A stretch of 64,000 nucleotides of DNA from Mangifera indica (lineage: Eukaryota > Streptophyta > Magnoliopsida > Sapindales > Anacardiaceae), in the NCBI RefSeq assembly GCF_011075055.1, contig NC_058137.1:4020771-4084770 (forward strand), in the 5' to 3' direction. Position numbers and translations under genes: made by a program. Below, in pieces: positions 54,563 to 64,000 of the stretch; position 1 is the first letter of the stretch; each line of letters begins with the position of its first letter. The notes below the pieces were generated by a model that was given only the letters and a program-made list of their open reading frames with translations, did not search any database and was not told the origin of the DNA.

Positions 54563-54757
54563 GAGTAATATTATATATACATATTTTTTTTATATAATTT
54601 ATATATATAAATAATATATTATTATATGATTAGGTGTTATTTTATTTTTAATTCAAAATTATCTAATTATATAATGAGAAATTATTTATATACTTAAATT
54701 ATATAAAATATATATGTATATAATTATATATTTAAAATCGATACATATAATATTACT
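54563..54757. mobile_element. Foldback MITE relic
   Basis: It starts GAGTAATATTATATATACAT and ends CATATAATATTACTT, mirror images. The flanks do not give a clean duplication. Confidence 0.6.
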
Positions 54758-55012
54758 TTTCTTAGAATATGGCATATAATATACATCGAAAAAAAAAAAA
54801 AAAAGGATGAATTGGTTCAAAGTAAGTCCCATATTCAAACGTACATGCCTCTTGCTTTAGAAAATCAGTTGGCTTCTTCAACTTTGCTTTCTCTACGACT
54901 ATGATTTGCTAATTGGGTTGTAAATATTTTATCTTTTAGAAAGCTAATAAATTTGTCGAAATACGGCCTAGCCTAAAAAAACATAAGGTCAAGTGAGAAA
55001 GATTAACAATTT

Positions 55013-55494
55013 GGGGTTGTTTGGTTATGAGTTTTAAAGATTATCTTGGTAATCTATCTTTTATTCTCTTGTTTGGTTTGTCAATAATAAAATATTATAG
55101 CAATCTTTTATTACCTATGCTGATGTGAGAGGTAATGTAGGTGGTAATCTGATTACCACTTTTACCTTAAGTATTTAAAGATTACCAAGGTACTCTTAAT
55201 TTTATTATAATTATATTAGTATTTATTAATTTTTTGAGACAAAAATAAATTTAATTTTAATTAATATGATAAATAATATGAAAAATATTTAAAAATAACT
55301 ATATTCAAGGGCATTTAAGTAAAATAATTTACGGGTAATTTTTTATTACCTTTAACCAAACACAATAATTATTTATACTTATCAAATTTTATCAAACATA
55401 ATAATCATTTATACCCAGTAATCTTTTAAGTAATCTATCTTCAAGGTAATATTTCTATTTTAGTAATAAAACATTACCCAAACCAAACGCCTCC
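55013..55494. mobile_element. Tourist-like or hAT-like MITE with GTTTGGTT termini
   Basis: The left end is GGGGTTGTTTGGTTATGAG. The right end reversed is GGAGGCGTTTGGTTTGGG. Internal arms share AAAGATTACC and GATAGATTAC. The flanking TTT on both sides may be a 3-bp duplication, but this is weak. Confidence 0.65.
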
Positions 55495-56424
55495 TTTATG
55501 CCAAAATTTATTTCTCTCTTTGTATACTTAGAATTCACATCTTTATTTTCTTTTTTACTTTGATAAAACATATTTCCAAAAAATAAGATCATGGTGTGTT
55601 GAATTCGATTCGACACAACCCACTGTCATGTTTGTATTATATTAACAATAGTCTGAATACATCTAAACTATTAAACTAAGAAGATGAACAGTGACAATAA
55701 CAAATGTGTTTAGATTTTTTTTTTATAACAAAAAACTTCATTTAAGTTAAATCACTTATTTAGGATTAAATCGATCATGCCAAATTAAGAATTTGGTACT
55801 AACAGTCTTAATAGAGGATAAACATTTTTAGATAGTTGGATAATGGCCTTGCTTGATTTTTAACTTTTTACGGATAATTGCTTACAACAAAGGTAATTAT
55901 TTATAGATAGAAGACTTGGGTTCGAATTTATGTCATACTTATGAAATATTAAAAAAATTATATATCAAAAAAATTAATTAAACATTTTTTAAATAAAAAA
56001 TTGAATAAAATGACATTTTATTTAAATTGATTAACAGTTAACTACAAAGACTTTTGAAGAATTACAAAGGGGAGGAATTAAGAATACAGTCGAACGTCTG
56101 CCCGTGGCGATGTCATTAGGAGATTTGCAAGAGAAAAGATTTCAAAACAAAAATTTCTAACCATGAAGATACTGCGTGAGGGAGTTCATCTAGATAGATC
56201 TAGTCCTTATGCAAAGTGAGGTTAGAAGAAAGAGGAGAAAAGAAGTGGAAACCAAGGCGAATTTGCTTTTTATGTGCACTAAGAAGCACAAGTTACCAAC
56301 AAGGGAGCCGAGTAAATGTAGACTTAGGGCATCTCATAACTTTTATCAATCGGTAAAATAGAAGTTGGTGCCTTGAAGATAGAGAAACCGATGAACGAAG
56401 ACTTAGTGAATGATGATTGTCATC

Positions 56425-56985
56425 AATGATTTAAAAATCAGACTGGATCGATTGATTCAACCAATTGAATCAGGAACCAGTTTCAAGTCTTATCTAGTTA
56501 ATATAAAAAATTAGTTTTATTATTGACTCAATCAAATCCGATCAAAATCTAGATTTGACTTTTGAATTTTTTTAAATTTTAATTATTTTTAAGTAATTTG
56601 ATTATTTTTTATTAATTAAATAAATTTCTAAAGGTTTATAAGGAAAAATAAGTTCAAAAATAAAATTAAAAAAATATCTTATATCCATTGAAACGTCTTC
56701 TATAGACAATAATTTATAGAATTATTACTGTTATTTATATCATGAGATTGAGACTTTTTTATTTTAACTGTTTCATCGAAATTAAATAAATAATTATTAC
56801 TCCTTAAAAAAGATATAATCTAATCTCCGTAGGTGTGAGTATTTTGATTAATTTTATTTTTTATAAATTTTTAAACAAAATATATTCATTATAATTTGAT
56901 AATAAATTGAACCGGTTAATTCTCTGGTTAAATTATGAATTAGTAAGACAATCAGTTTAATTATCGGTCTGATTTTAAAAACATT
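56425..56985. mobile_element. Foldback element with 10-bp target duplication
   Basis: The left end AATGATTTAAAAATCAGACT and the reversed right end AATGTTTTTAAAATCAGACC are inverted copies. The flanks GATTGTCATC (56415-56424) and GATTATCATC (56986-56995) agree at 9 of 10 positions. Internal arms carry CAACCAATTGAATC and GAACCGGTTAATT. There is no coding capacity. The 9-10 bp duplication points to a Mutator-like origin. Confidence 0.75.
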
Positions 56986-57009
56986 GATTATCATCATAAA
57001 AAACTTAGA

Positions 57010-57500
57010 GAATGTTGAGCGCGAGGTAATATTTAATTAATATATTTTATTATTGATATTATTTTATTTAGTTTGTCAAATAATAAAATATTTCAATAAT
57101 ATTTACTACCTCCAATTTAAAAGTGTTTATACATAACATTATTTTTAAAAATTAATAAGGGAATCTTAATTTTTTTTACAATTTGATTCTTACTAAATTT
57201 TTAAATAAAAAACTATCATTTTCAAATAAAATAATAAATAACATTTAAAATATATATATATATTCACAATAAGATCATAACTTGAATAAATAATTTTATT
57301 AATAAATTTTATAATTTGATAACATAATACTGATATATGTCATGTTAGTTTAATTAAACATAATACTAATTTATATATATCAATTTTACTATATATAATA
57401 ATAATAATTTATACTTAGTAATTTTTTTAAATAATTATATATATAGTAGTTTTTTTATTTTAATAATAAATTCTTTCTTAAAACCTAACCACTTTTTAAA
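57010..57500. mobile_element. Decayed relative of the GTTTGGTT-terminus MITE
   Basis: Order and wording resemble the element at 55013: AGTTTGTCAAATAATAAAAT near the left, TACTTAGTAAT and TTTTAATAATAAA near the right. Termini are lost, so the boundaries are approximate. Confidence 0.4.
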
Positions 57501-57849
57501 GTAATAATTTTTTTATCAAGCAAGTTGCGGCCCACAGAAAATGTGAATTACTTAGATTTAGAATGTCTCTGTGGCTAGTAGTTGAAGCAAAAAATAATGT
57601 TGGGGAGGATTGAACAAAAAGAGTTGATGAATAAAGGAAACAAAATCAAAACAAATTTATTTAGGAACTAAATCTTTGGGGATGCAATATGCCAAAGTTG
57701 AAATATTACCTAATAGATGATATTGTAGCTTTATATATAAATTTATATAAAAGGCCCAAGGGGCAGTCTACCCTCTTTTATGCCCATGAATTTGTATTCA
57801 AAATTAAGTAAATATATTTAAGTTATCATAGTTTATATATATATTAAAA

Positions 57850-58020
57850 GAGTATTATTATGTACATAAATAATATACGTAATTTTGTATACAAACGATA
57901 ATATATTATCATGTGATTGGATAGTTTTAAATTAGAGATAAAATAACACTCAACTATACGGTGACATGTCATTGATTATGTATAAAATTATGCACGTTAT
58001 TTGTATACATAATTTTATTG
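57850..58020. mobile_element. Foldback MITE with perfect 9-bp target duplication
   Basis: The left end is GAGTATTATTATGTACAT. The right end reversed is CAATAAAATTATGTATAC. Both flanks are ATATTAAAA (57841-57849 and 58021-58029). It is 171 bp, the same length as the copy at 54211. Confidence 0.9.
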
Positions 58021-58261
58021 ATATTAAAATTAATTAATTCAACTCAAATTCTTGAATTATATCTTAGTTCTCCAAATATATTATAATTGTTAAATTATAA
58101 ACAAAATAATTTTAAAAAAAAAGTTTTGAATGTTGAATATAATATAATTTTAAATGTGTGGTTAAAAGATGAATAAAATGAAATCAATGGGCCTTGATAT
58201 TGTAGAGAACATTGTTTGATCATAAATGCAAGCTAATGCTACTCATTAATCAATCAATTAA

Positions 58262-58826
58262 GGCCAAAACACTATTTACCACCCAAGGTTTGTTGAACTG
58301 ACACTGTCACCCTTTAAGTTACAAAAAGTCATATTTACACCCTCATTCACTTCCATTTGTTATTTCGTTAAGTGAAAAGACAAGAATATCATTTTGCATA
58401 AAATTCCCAATTATATTTTTCTTTTCAAAATGATATATATTTGAGAGATAAACTATAAACTTTGAAAATATTCAAGATATTAATGATTTCTTTGGATATT
58501 TTTGAAAATTTGAAAAAAGTTTAGAGGTGTTATTGAAAATTTTCAAAATTTAAATATATTATTCAATAGTTTAAAAAATAACAATTATAACTTAAAAAAC
58601 TAAATAAAATCACAATATTTTAAGATGAGCTAGAGTTCTAATATCTTTTGGGTCTAAGTATAAATTTATAGAATGTAAAAATATATTGATCTTAATTTCA
58701 ATAAAAGGACGAAACAATTATTTGTAAGAAATCTAAACAAAATTTACTAACAGATATAAAAAATAAATAAAAATAATAAGAATTTGTCGTTTCATCAAAC
58801 CTTGGGCGGAAAATAGTCATTTGGCC
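58262..58826. mobile_element. Mutator-like GGCCAAA-family element
   Basis: The left end is GGCCAAAACACTATTTACCA, then CCCAAGGTTTG. The right end reversed is GGCCAAATGACTATTTTCCG, then CCCAAGGTTTGATG. The flanks ATCAATTAA and ATTAATTTA agree at 7 of 9. The body is AT-rich and non-coding. Confidence 0.75.
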
Positions 58827-59399
58827 ATTAATTTAATCTTAAACAAAGCCAATTTGTTCCAACTTTAGTAGAATCTCTCCATCACAATCATTCCTTGCTT
58901 CAATAACATTTTCATACTCAACCTTTCAATTTGTTCCAACTAAAAATTGCATTAAATTTTTAAGTTCAAAATTTAAGTGAAATAGATCCCAATAAACAAC
59001 AAATCTCAAAATAAGTGTTCCTTCGCCATTAAATTATTATAATTAACCCTCGATCGTATTATTTCATATATATTCATTAATAAACTAAATTTAATATGAT
59101 CCACAAGTTTGATATTATTTACATTATGTCCATATTTGTACTCGTCGCACATTTTAACTTCAACCCTTTCACAAATTAAAATCACTCAAATACATTTCAA
59201 TTTTTTTTTTATATAAATATACTTAAAGAGTATTTAATTTAAAAAAGGTTACAATTATTCAAGTTAATCTATGTGCTCGCTGATGGAGCTACCGTGCCTA
59301 GAATCGAGGCCCAATATAGGCCCATGATGGGCTTTGACTATTAAAAATGAGGTAAATAAACTTAGGATGAACTAATTTTAGAGGTTGCGAATGTTATTT

Positions 59400-59715
59400 G
59401 AAATATCTATTCATATAATAATATATTATTATTTATAATTTTATGTATAAATTTTTTTAATAAAAAAATTTATTTGAATTAAATTGTCATATTAAACAAT
59501 AATCAACTACACCTAACATAAATTTTATATATAAATTTATGTTTAATATTTGTATATATAATTTTATTAATTAAAAAAATGACTTATTGATGTATAACAA
59601 AAGTATGTATACAATAATAATGTATCATTATATTATTAAATATTATTTTATTTTTAATTTTTAACTATTTAATTATATAATGATCATCATTATTTATACA
59701 TATAACATTAATTAT
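59400..59715. mobile_element. Two decayed foldback MITE relics side by side
   Basis: Segments near 59400-59575 and 59599-59710 show the family core (ATTATTTTATTTTTAATTTT, AATTATATAATGATCATC) and GTATACA/TGTATAC-type arms. Boundaries are uncertain. Confidence 0.4.
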
Positions 59716-59727
59716 TATCGTAACTAA

Positions 59728-60062
59728 GGGGGCATTTGGTTGAATATTTATAAAAATTACTCTGATAATTTATCTTTTATTTATTTACATTATTTTGTTT
59801 GATTTATAAATAATAAAAGATTTCGATAATCTTCTATTATTAATAGTGATGTGTCAGATAATATAAAAAAAACTTAATTATCACATCTATATTAGGTATT
59901 AAAATATTACCAATATAATTTAGATTTATAATAATTATTTATACTTACCTATTTTTATTAAATTTATTTAATTAAAATAATAATTTATATATAATATTTT
60001 TCAACTTAAATAATCATCATAATTTAATAATAAAACCTTTTTCAAATTCAACACCCAAACGT
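59728..60062. mobile_element. Tourist-like MITE flanked by TAA, upstream of the trihelix gene
   Basis: The left end is GGGGGCATTTGGTTGAATA. The right end reversed is ACGTTTGGGTGTTGAATTTG. TAA precedes the left end and follows the right end, as expected for PIF/Harbinger-derived Tourist elements. It lies about 400 bp before the ATG. Confidence 0.65.
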
Positions 60063-60341
60063 TAAAAAAAAAAAACATGATGAAATATGGAGCCTCCCTT
60101 TGTTTTCGCAAAACCAGTGGGTTTTGCATCCACAAACCAAAACCAAAACCAAGACCAAAACCATGGGCAGAGTGGATTCTTTCCAAACAAAAACCTACGT
60201 GCCTTAACAAAACCGGCTGCTAAGCTCTCTGTATATACTTTCTACCTACCCCTTCTTCTATCTCTATCACTTGTTCTGACCTTTCAAATCTTCTACAACA
60301 AGCTATAATCTTCCTCTTCCTGTTTCTGCTGCTTTTCTTGG

Positions 60342-60446
60342 GTACGTTTTGTTTTCATATCTGCTTCTTGTTTCTAAGAATTTCGTTGTTTTATGATTAG
60401 AATTGGAAAGATTAAAGCTGGTAAAAAAGCATTGTTTTTTTTGTAG
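60342..60446 (+). other. Probable 5' UTR intron of the trihelix gene
   Basis: The donor GTACGT follows CTTTTCTTGG and the acceptor TTTTTTTTGTAG precedes the leader AATTAGTTGTG. A TATATA stretch near 60230 could be the TATA box. Confidence 0.5.
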
Positions 60447-60467
60447 AATTAGTTGTGTTTTAGTTTG

Positions 60468-61988
60468 ATGGAACCAAATGGTTTAAATGTTGGGTTGTTT
60501 TCTGGTATTGCTTCAGGAATGCTGGGGCTAGAAATGCCATTACACCCTCAACAAAACTCTCAAAAGCCGCAAATTCAGAACCCACAAAACCCTCAAAAGC
60601 CTCAAATTCAAAACCCACAAAACCCTCACAATTTACACAATCAATCTCCAATGCTTGTTGGTTATTCTCATTCTCAACATCATGACACTGATCACCACCA
60701 CCACCACTCACAATCACAATCCCAATCCCACCAATCTGCGAAACAACATGGCTATTTGTTTACGCCAAAGCCAAAACAGCAACTTTCACCTTTCAGTGAT
60801 GATGATGAACTTGGATTTGCCCCGGATGACGGTGCTGGAGATGGCAAGAGAAAGGCATCTCCTTGGCAGAGAATGAAGTGGACTGATGGCATGGTTAGGC
60901 TTCTTATAATGGCTGTTTATTATATTGGTGATGAAGCTGGATCCGAAGGGAATGATAAGAAAAAGACTGGAGCTTTACTGCAGAAGAAAGGGAAATGGAA
61001 ATCAGTGTCGATGGCTATGATGGAGAAGGGGTTTTATGTGTCTCCTCAACAATGTGAGGATAAATTTAATGACTTGAATAAGAGGTACAAAAGGGTTAAT
61101 GAAATTCTTGGTAAGGGAACTGCTTGCCGTGTTGTGGAGAATCAGAGTTTGCTGGATAATATGGATTTGTCGCCGAAAATGAAGGAGGAGGTTAAGAAGT
61201 TGCTTAATTCTAAGCATTTGTTTTTCAGGGAAATGTGTGCTTATCATAATAGTTGTAATCATGGTAGTGGTACTAGTGGAGCTACTGGTACCAATCAGTC
61301 ACCAGAGCTAAGCACGGACATGTCTCAGGTTCAGCATCAACAGTCACAACAGCAACGATGCTTGCATTCATCAGAAAATGCCCATAGTGGGGCTTCTGCA
61401 AGTAGAATGGAAATAGAAGGGCCAAAAATGGTGAACGTGGGAAGTGAAGAAGAGGATGAGGATGAGGATGACAGTGATGATGAGGATGACAATGATGAGG
61501 ATGATGAGGCAGTAGAAGGGACTTCAAGGGGCCCAAATGGGCATGGGCAAGAAGACGACGATGAGAACGATGATAAACCATCTGAAAATAGGGGTAGAAA
61601 AGGTGTTTTTTCTGCCCAATTGACACCGTTGATGCAGCAGTTGAATGGTGAATTGATGAGTGTGATTCAAGATGGAGCCAAGAGTGCATGGGAGAAGAAG
61701 CAGTGGATGAAGATGAGGTTACTACAACTGGAGGAGCAGCAAGTTAATTATGAATACCATGCTCTGCAGCTTGAGAAGCAAAGGTTAAAGTGGGTGAAGT
61801 TTAGCTCCAAGAAGGAGAGGGAAATGGAGAGAGCAAAGATTGAAAACGAGCGAAGGCGGCTTGAGAATGAAAGAATGGTGCTCCTTCTTAGGCAGAAGGA
61901 GCTTGAGTTGCTGGATCACCATCATTCTCATCAACAACAACAGCACTCATCAAACAAGAGGAGTGACCCATCTTCCATTACTGGATAA
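60468..61988 (+). CDS. HRA1: Trihelix transcription factor, HRA1-like (no intron in CDS)
   Basis: This is a 506-residue frame from the first ATG. The N-terminus is Gln/His/Ser-rich, with an exact duplication of an 11-residue unit (QKPQIQNPQNP, residues 32-53) and a five-His run. The trihelix domain covers about residues 132-215 (SPWQRMKWTDGMVRLLIMAV, KGKWKSVSMAMMEKGF, QCEDKFNDLNKRYKRV). An associated conserved helix follows (LSPKMKEEVKKLLNSKHLFF). An Asp/Glu run occupies about 326-347. The C-terminus (about 400-483) is a charged coiled coil. Trihelix proteins bind GT-type promoter elements in the nucleus. The arrangement matches Arabidopsis At3g10040 (HRA1), which restrains the low-oxygen response by antagonising RAP2.12. 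Its neighbour OMR1 (At3g10050) is also in this window. Other trihelix relatives share the domain, so the exact orthology is a strong inference. Confidence 0.88.
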   Translation: MEPNGLNVGLFSGIASGMLGLEMPLHPQQNSQKPQIQNPQNPQKPQIQNPQNPHNLHNQSPMLVGYSHSQHHDTDHHHHHSQSQSQSHQSAKQHGYLFTPKPKQQLSPFSDDDELGFAPDDGAGDGKRKASPWQRMKWTDGMVRLLIMAVYYIGDEAGSEGNDKKKTGALLQKKGKWKSVSMAMMEKGFYVSPQQCEDKFNDLNKRYKRVNEILGKGTACRVVENQSLLDNMDLSPKMKEEVKKLLNSKHLFFREMCAYHNSCNHGSGTSGATGTNQSPELSTDMSQVQHQQSQQQRCLHSSENAHSGASASRMEIEGPKMVNVGSEEEDEDEDDSDDEDDNDEDDEAVEGTSRGPNGHGQEDDDENDDKPSENRGRKGVFSAQLTPLMQQLNGELMSVIQDGAKSAWEKKQWMKMRLLQLEEQQVNYEYHALQLEKQRLKWVKFSSKKEREMERAKIENERRRLENERMVLLLRQKELELLDHHHSHQQQQHSSNKRSDPSSITG

Positions 61989-62572
61989 ATTTGTACAATA
62001 TATATAGATCACATTACATAGGCTTGTTCTCTCAAATCATGTTTATTAGATTTTGCATTTCTATGTGAATCAATTATGTTCCCTTTCTAATAATTATTTT
62101 AGTGTTCATTTAGCTTGGAGAATAAGCTGATAATGAAGTTCCAACATTGTCAAGGGAAAGGAAATTTGAGAGGCATTGATGCTGTATTGAGCATTAGATA
62201 AATCTATGAAGTCATGTTGTTAGTTCGGTAATGGCGTTAAAATGGTTGAGCATTAGCTACAATTGGCGGTGGTAAGTGCCCAAGTTTAAAACTCTTTTAG
62301 GCGGATAACCAGGTAATATGAAAGAGTCTGGATGTGTGGATTTTGGGTCTATACTCATAAATGAAACATTATTATTAACATAGATTATTTAAAAAATTAT
62401 TGCGTATAAGTTTGTATGGTAACAAATTATGAAATATTATCATAAAGTTATTTGTTCTATTTTAAAAATATTTTTTATATTAATAAGATATTAAAATTTC
62501 TTCATAGAACGGCTTCAGGAGTCAGGACCATCATAGGGAGCATGCAAAAATTAAACAGAAATGGAACGCATG
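61989..62572. other. 3' flank of the trihelix gene
   Basis: This is likely 3' UTR followed by AT-rich sequence. No frame or repeat is supported. A run of five T residues on the minus strand (62546-62550) may end transcription of the tRNA gene. Confidence 0.5.
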
Positions 62573-62645
62573 CACGCCTGATGGGACTCGAACCCACAAT
62601 CGTCTGATTAGAAGTCAGACGCCTTATCCATTAGGCCACAGGCGC
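62573..62645 (-). tRNA. tRNA-Arg(TCT)
   Basis: The 73-nt sequence folds as a full cloverleaf without intron. The acceptor stem is GCGCCTG with CAGGCGT (a G1-U72 wobble), the D arm is GCCTAATGGATAAGGC and the anticodon arm is TCTGA-CTTCTAA-TCAGA with anticodon TCT. The T arm is GTGGG-TTCGAGT-CCCAT. The internal promoter boxes match TGGCCTAATGG and GGTTCGAGTCC. It decodes AGA. Confidence 0.95.
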
Positions 62646-64000
62646 TCGTTGTTGATTCGGTGAAATAGATAAATTATATTCATATGTAAATCATGTATCC
62701 CCAATCCCATTACCATGGGGTATTGAAGTACCCGTACGGCTTTTTACATTTTTTCGGAAAGCAAATTATAAGCTTGACGAGTACCTAGTAATTCTAACCG
62801 TAAAGGATGTTTACTTTTTTCGGCATTTGGGAATGAAAGTGAGAGTGGTCCAAATCAAACTAATTCAATTTGAATTTATTTACTTTAAATATGAATTAAA
62901 TTTAAATTAATAGGTTACGCTTATTTTATAATCGAATTGAATTTGAATTAATACGTTAGACTTATTTTGTAATCGAATTGAATTCATAATATAAAGAATT
63001 TAGCTTAGTTTGACTCGTGAATTAGATAGATGATTCGATTTGATTTAAATTTGACTGGTGACTCAATTCGAATTATATTAAATAATTATTAAACGAAGTC
63101 TCTTTGTCAATAAGCCACGAATATGAGTCATACATCTAAACTTTGAATTTGAACTATAAATTCAAACCAAACTATAATCATATTTAATGTTGACTCGACA
63201 GATTCGAATCAAACTCAAACAAAAGAATACTTAAACTCGATTTGATTCGTATTTACCCCTAAGTCAAAGTAATGCATAAAAACTAAAGCACATCATTAAT
63301 TTTCATAATATTTACGCATGAATTAATTTACAACAACAAACAAAATAAAAGTTTAAACAAAATGTTTGTAAAATATCATACCCTTATATGAAATTTAGTA
63401 TTTACTTGCTAGAAATGGAAACTATTATGTGCATCACATAGGGCTGGATTCGAGCCGAGCCAGCTCGAGCTCGGCTCGGCTCGGTTCGAGCCCGAAACGA
63501 GTCGGGCTCTGCTTGGCTCGATCGAGCTCGAGCTGGTTCGGCTTGGCAGGGCATATTTTTTTAAAAATTTTTTAAAATTTTTTTATACAAAACGACGTCT
63601 TTTTGATCCATATATATACACAAAATGATGTCGTTTTGATATGAAAAACGAACCAAATCGAGCTAAAAACGAGTCGAACTCGAGCCGAGCAGAGTTCAGC
63701 TCGAGTCGAGCTCGAGCCGAACTCGAGCCGCCCCTAAATAAAGCGAGCCTAGCCCGAGCTGGCTGCGAGCCGAGCTCGGCTCGGCTTGAATCCAGCCCTA
63801 GCATCACATATAATTAAGGAAATATCAAAATTTGAAACTCTTTGCACATGAAAATTATTAATGACACCCATTATATGGAGTACAAATTCCCGTGTAAACC
63901 ATGTATACCTGAAGATTATTATTAACCCCCCTATCTTGATCACACCTACTTAATTACACCCCCATATAGATCACACATATAGATAACACAAATGTTAAGT
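62646..64000. other. Right-end intergenic sequence
   Basis: Besides the hAT MITE it holds a 41-bp tandem pair (62909-62990, units starting AATAGGTTACGC and AATACGTTAGAC) inside an AT-rich region with many GAATTGAATT-type words. This may be a decayed transposon. No gene is supported. Confidence 0.55.
63439..63800. mobile_element. hAT-type MITE, GAGCTCG-rich, perfect 8-bp target duplication
   Basis: The termini are TAGGGCTGGATTCGAGCCGA and its near-exact inverted copy. The flanks are GCATCACA on both sides (63431-63438 and 63801-63808). Terminal TAGGG and an 8-bp duplication fit the hAT superfamily. The arms are unusually GC-rich for this region and built of GAGCTCGAGC-type words. The centre is AT-rich with AAAACGACGTC and its complement. 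It has no coding capacity. Confidence 0.92.

Larger units (their letters stand above)
52384..60467. other. 8-kb gene-free region between PP2-A15 and the trihelix gene
   Basis: Both flanking genes point outward, so both promoters lie at its ends. The middle is a patchwork of short elements listed separately, set in very AT-rich sequence. A more GC-balanced stretch near 56090-56420 has no recognisable frame. No gene is supported. Confidence 0.6.

Noticed and set aside
61282..61689. 135-codon antisense frame rich in His and Pro
   Set aside because: It is the complement of the acidic GATGAG-type run of the trihelix gene.
63583..63807. 74-codon minus-strand frame rich in Ala, Arg, Ser
   Set aside because: It is a translation of GAGCTCG words in the hAT MITE.

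Overview
This is nuclear DNA of a dicot plant. It is AT-rich, its genes carry many short exons with GT-AG introns, and it holds a cytosolic-type tRNA-Arg and dense debris of small DNA transposons. Every protein gene has a recognisable Arabidopsis counterpart. The species cannot be told from the sequence. It looks like a rosid or similar eudicot.

Layout, left to right: a DYW-type pentatricopeptide repeat gene like EMB175 (minus, cut by the window start); the 14-exon HECT ubiquitin ligase UPL7 (plus); a 5-exon GDSL esterase/lipase (minus); the 9-exon plastid threonine deaminase OMR1 (minus), with one GC-AG intron; a 10-exon thylakoid-lumen immunophilin like FKBP16-4 (plus); a 4-exon SRPK-type splicing-factor kinase (minus); the 3-exon HD-Zip I gene LMI1/ATHB51 (minus); a 3-exon F-box/PP2-A15 gene (minus); an intronless-CDS trihelix factor like HRA1 (plus); and tRNA-Arg(TCT) (minus). 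I reconstructed all splice junctions by keeping the reading frame and matching family sequence. All nine protein genes read open through their exons.

The genes do not form a pathway or an operon. What links them is position. From memory of Arabidopsis locus numbers, they fall into three small clusters there (At5g03790-03820, At3g53000-53100, At3g10040-10060). The window therefore looks like one unfractionated ancestral segment whose duplicated copies lost different genes in Arabidopsis.

The spaces between genes, especially 35.8-40.2, 41.7-48.2 and 52.4-60.4 kb, and several introns hold mobile-element remains. There are two non-autonomous families with 9-bp target duplications (Mutator-like). 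One has long GGCCAAA-type termini (at least four copies with both ends). The other is a roughly 170-bp foldback element (three copies with good duplications and about ten decayed relatives). There is also a hAT-type pair with 8-bp duplications and a GAGCTCG-rich body, one copy of which sits inside a decayed Ty1/copia pol relic; a LINE relic in UPL7 intron 3; a 561-bp foldback element with a 10-bp duplication; and Tourist-like elements. The element families are the least-explained part of the window. I saw no CRISPR array, virus insertion or gene cluster of unknown function.
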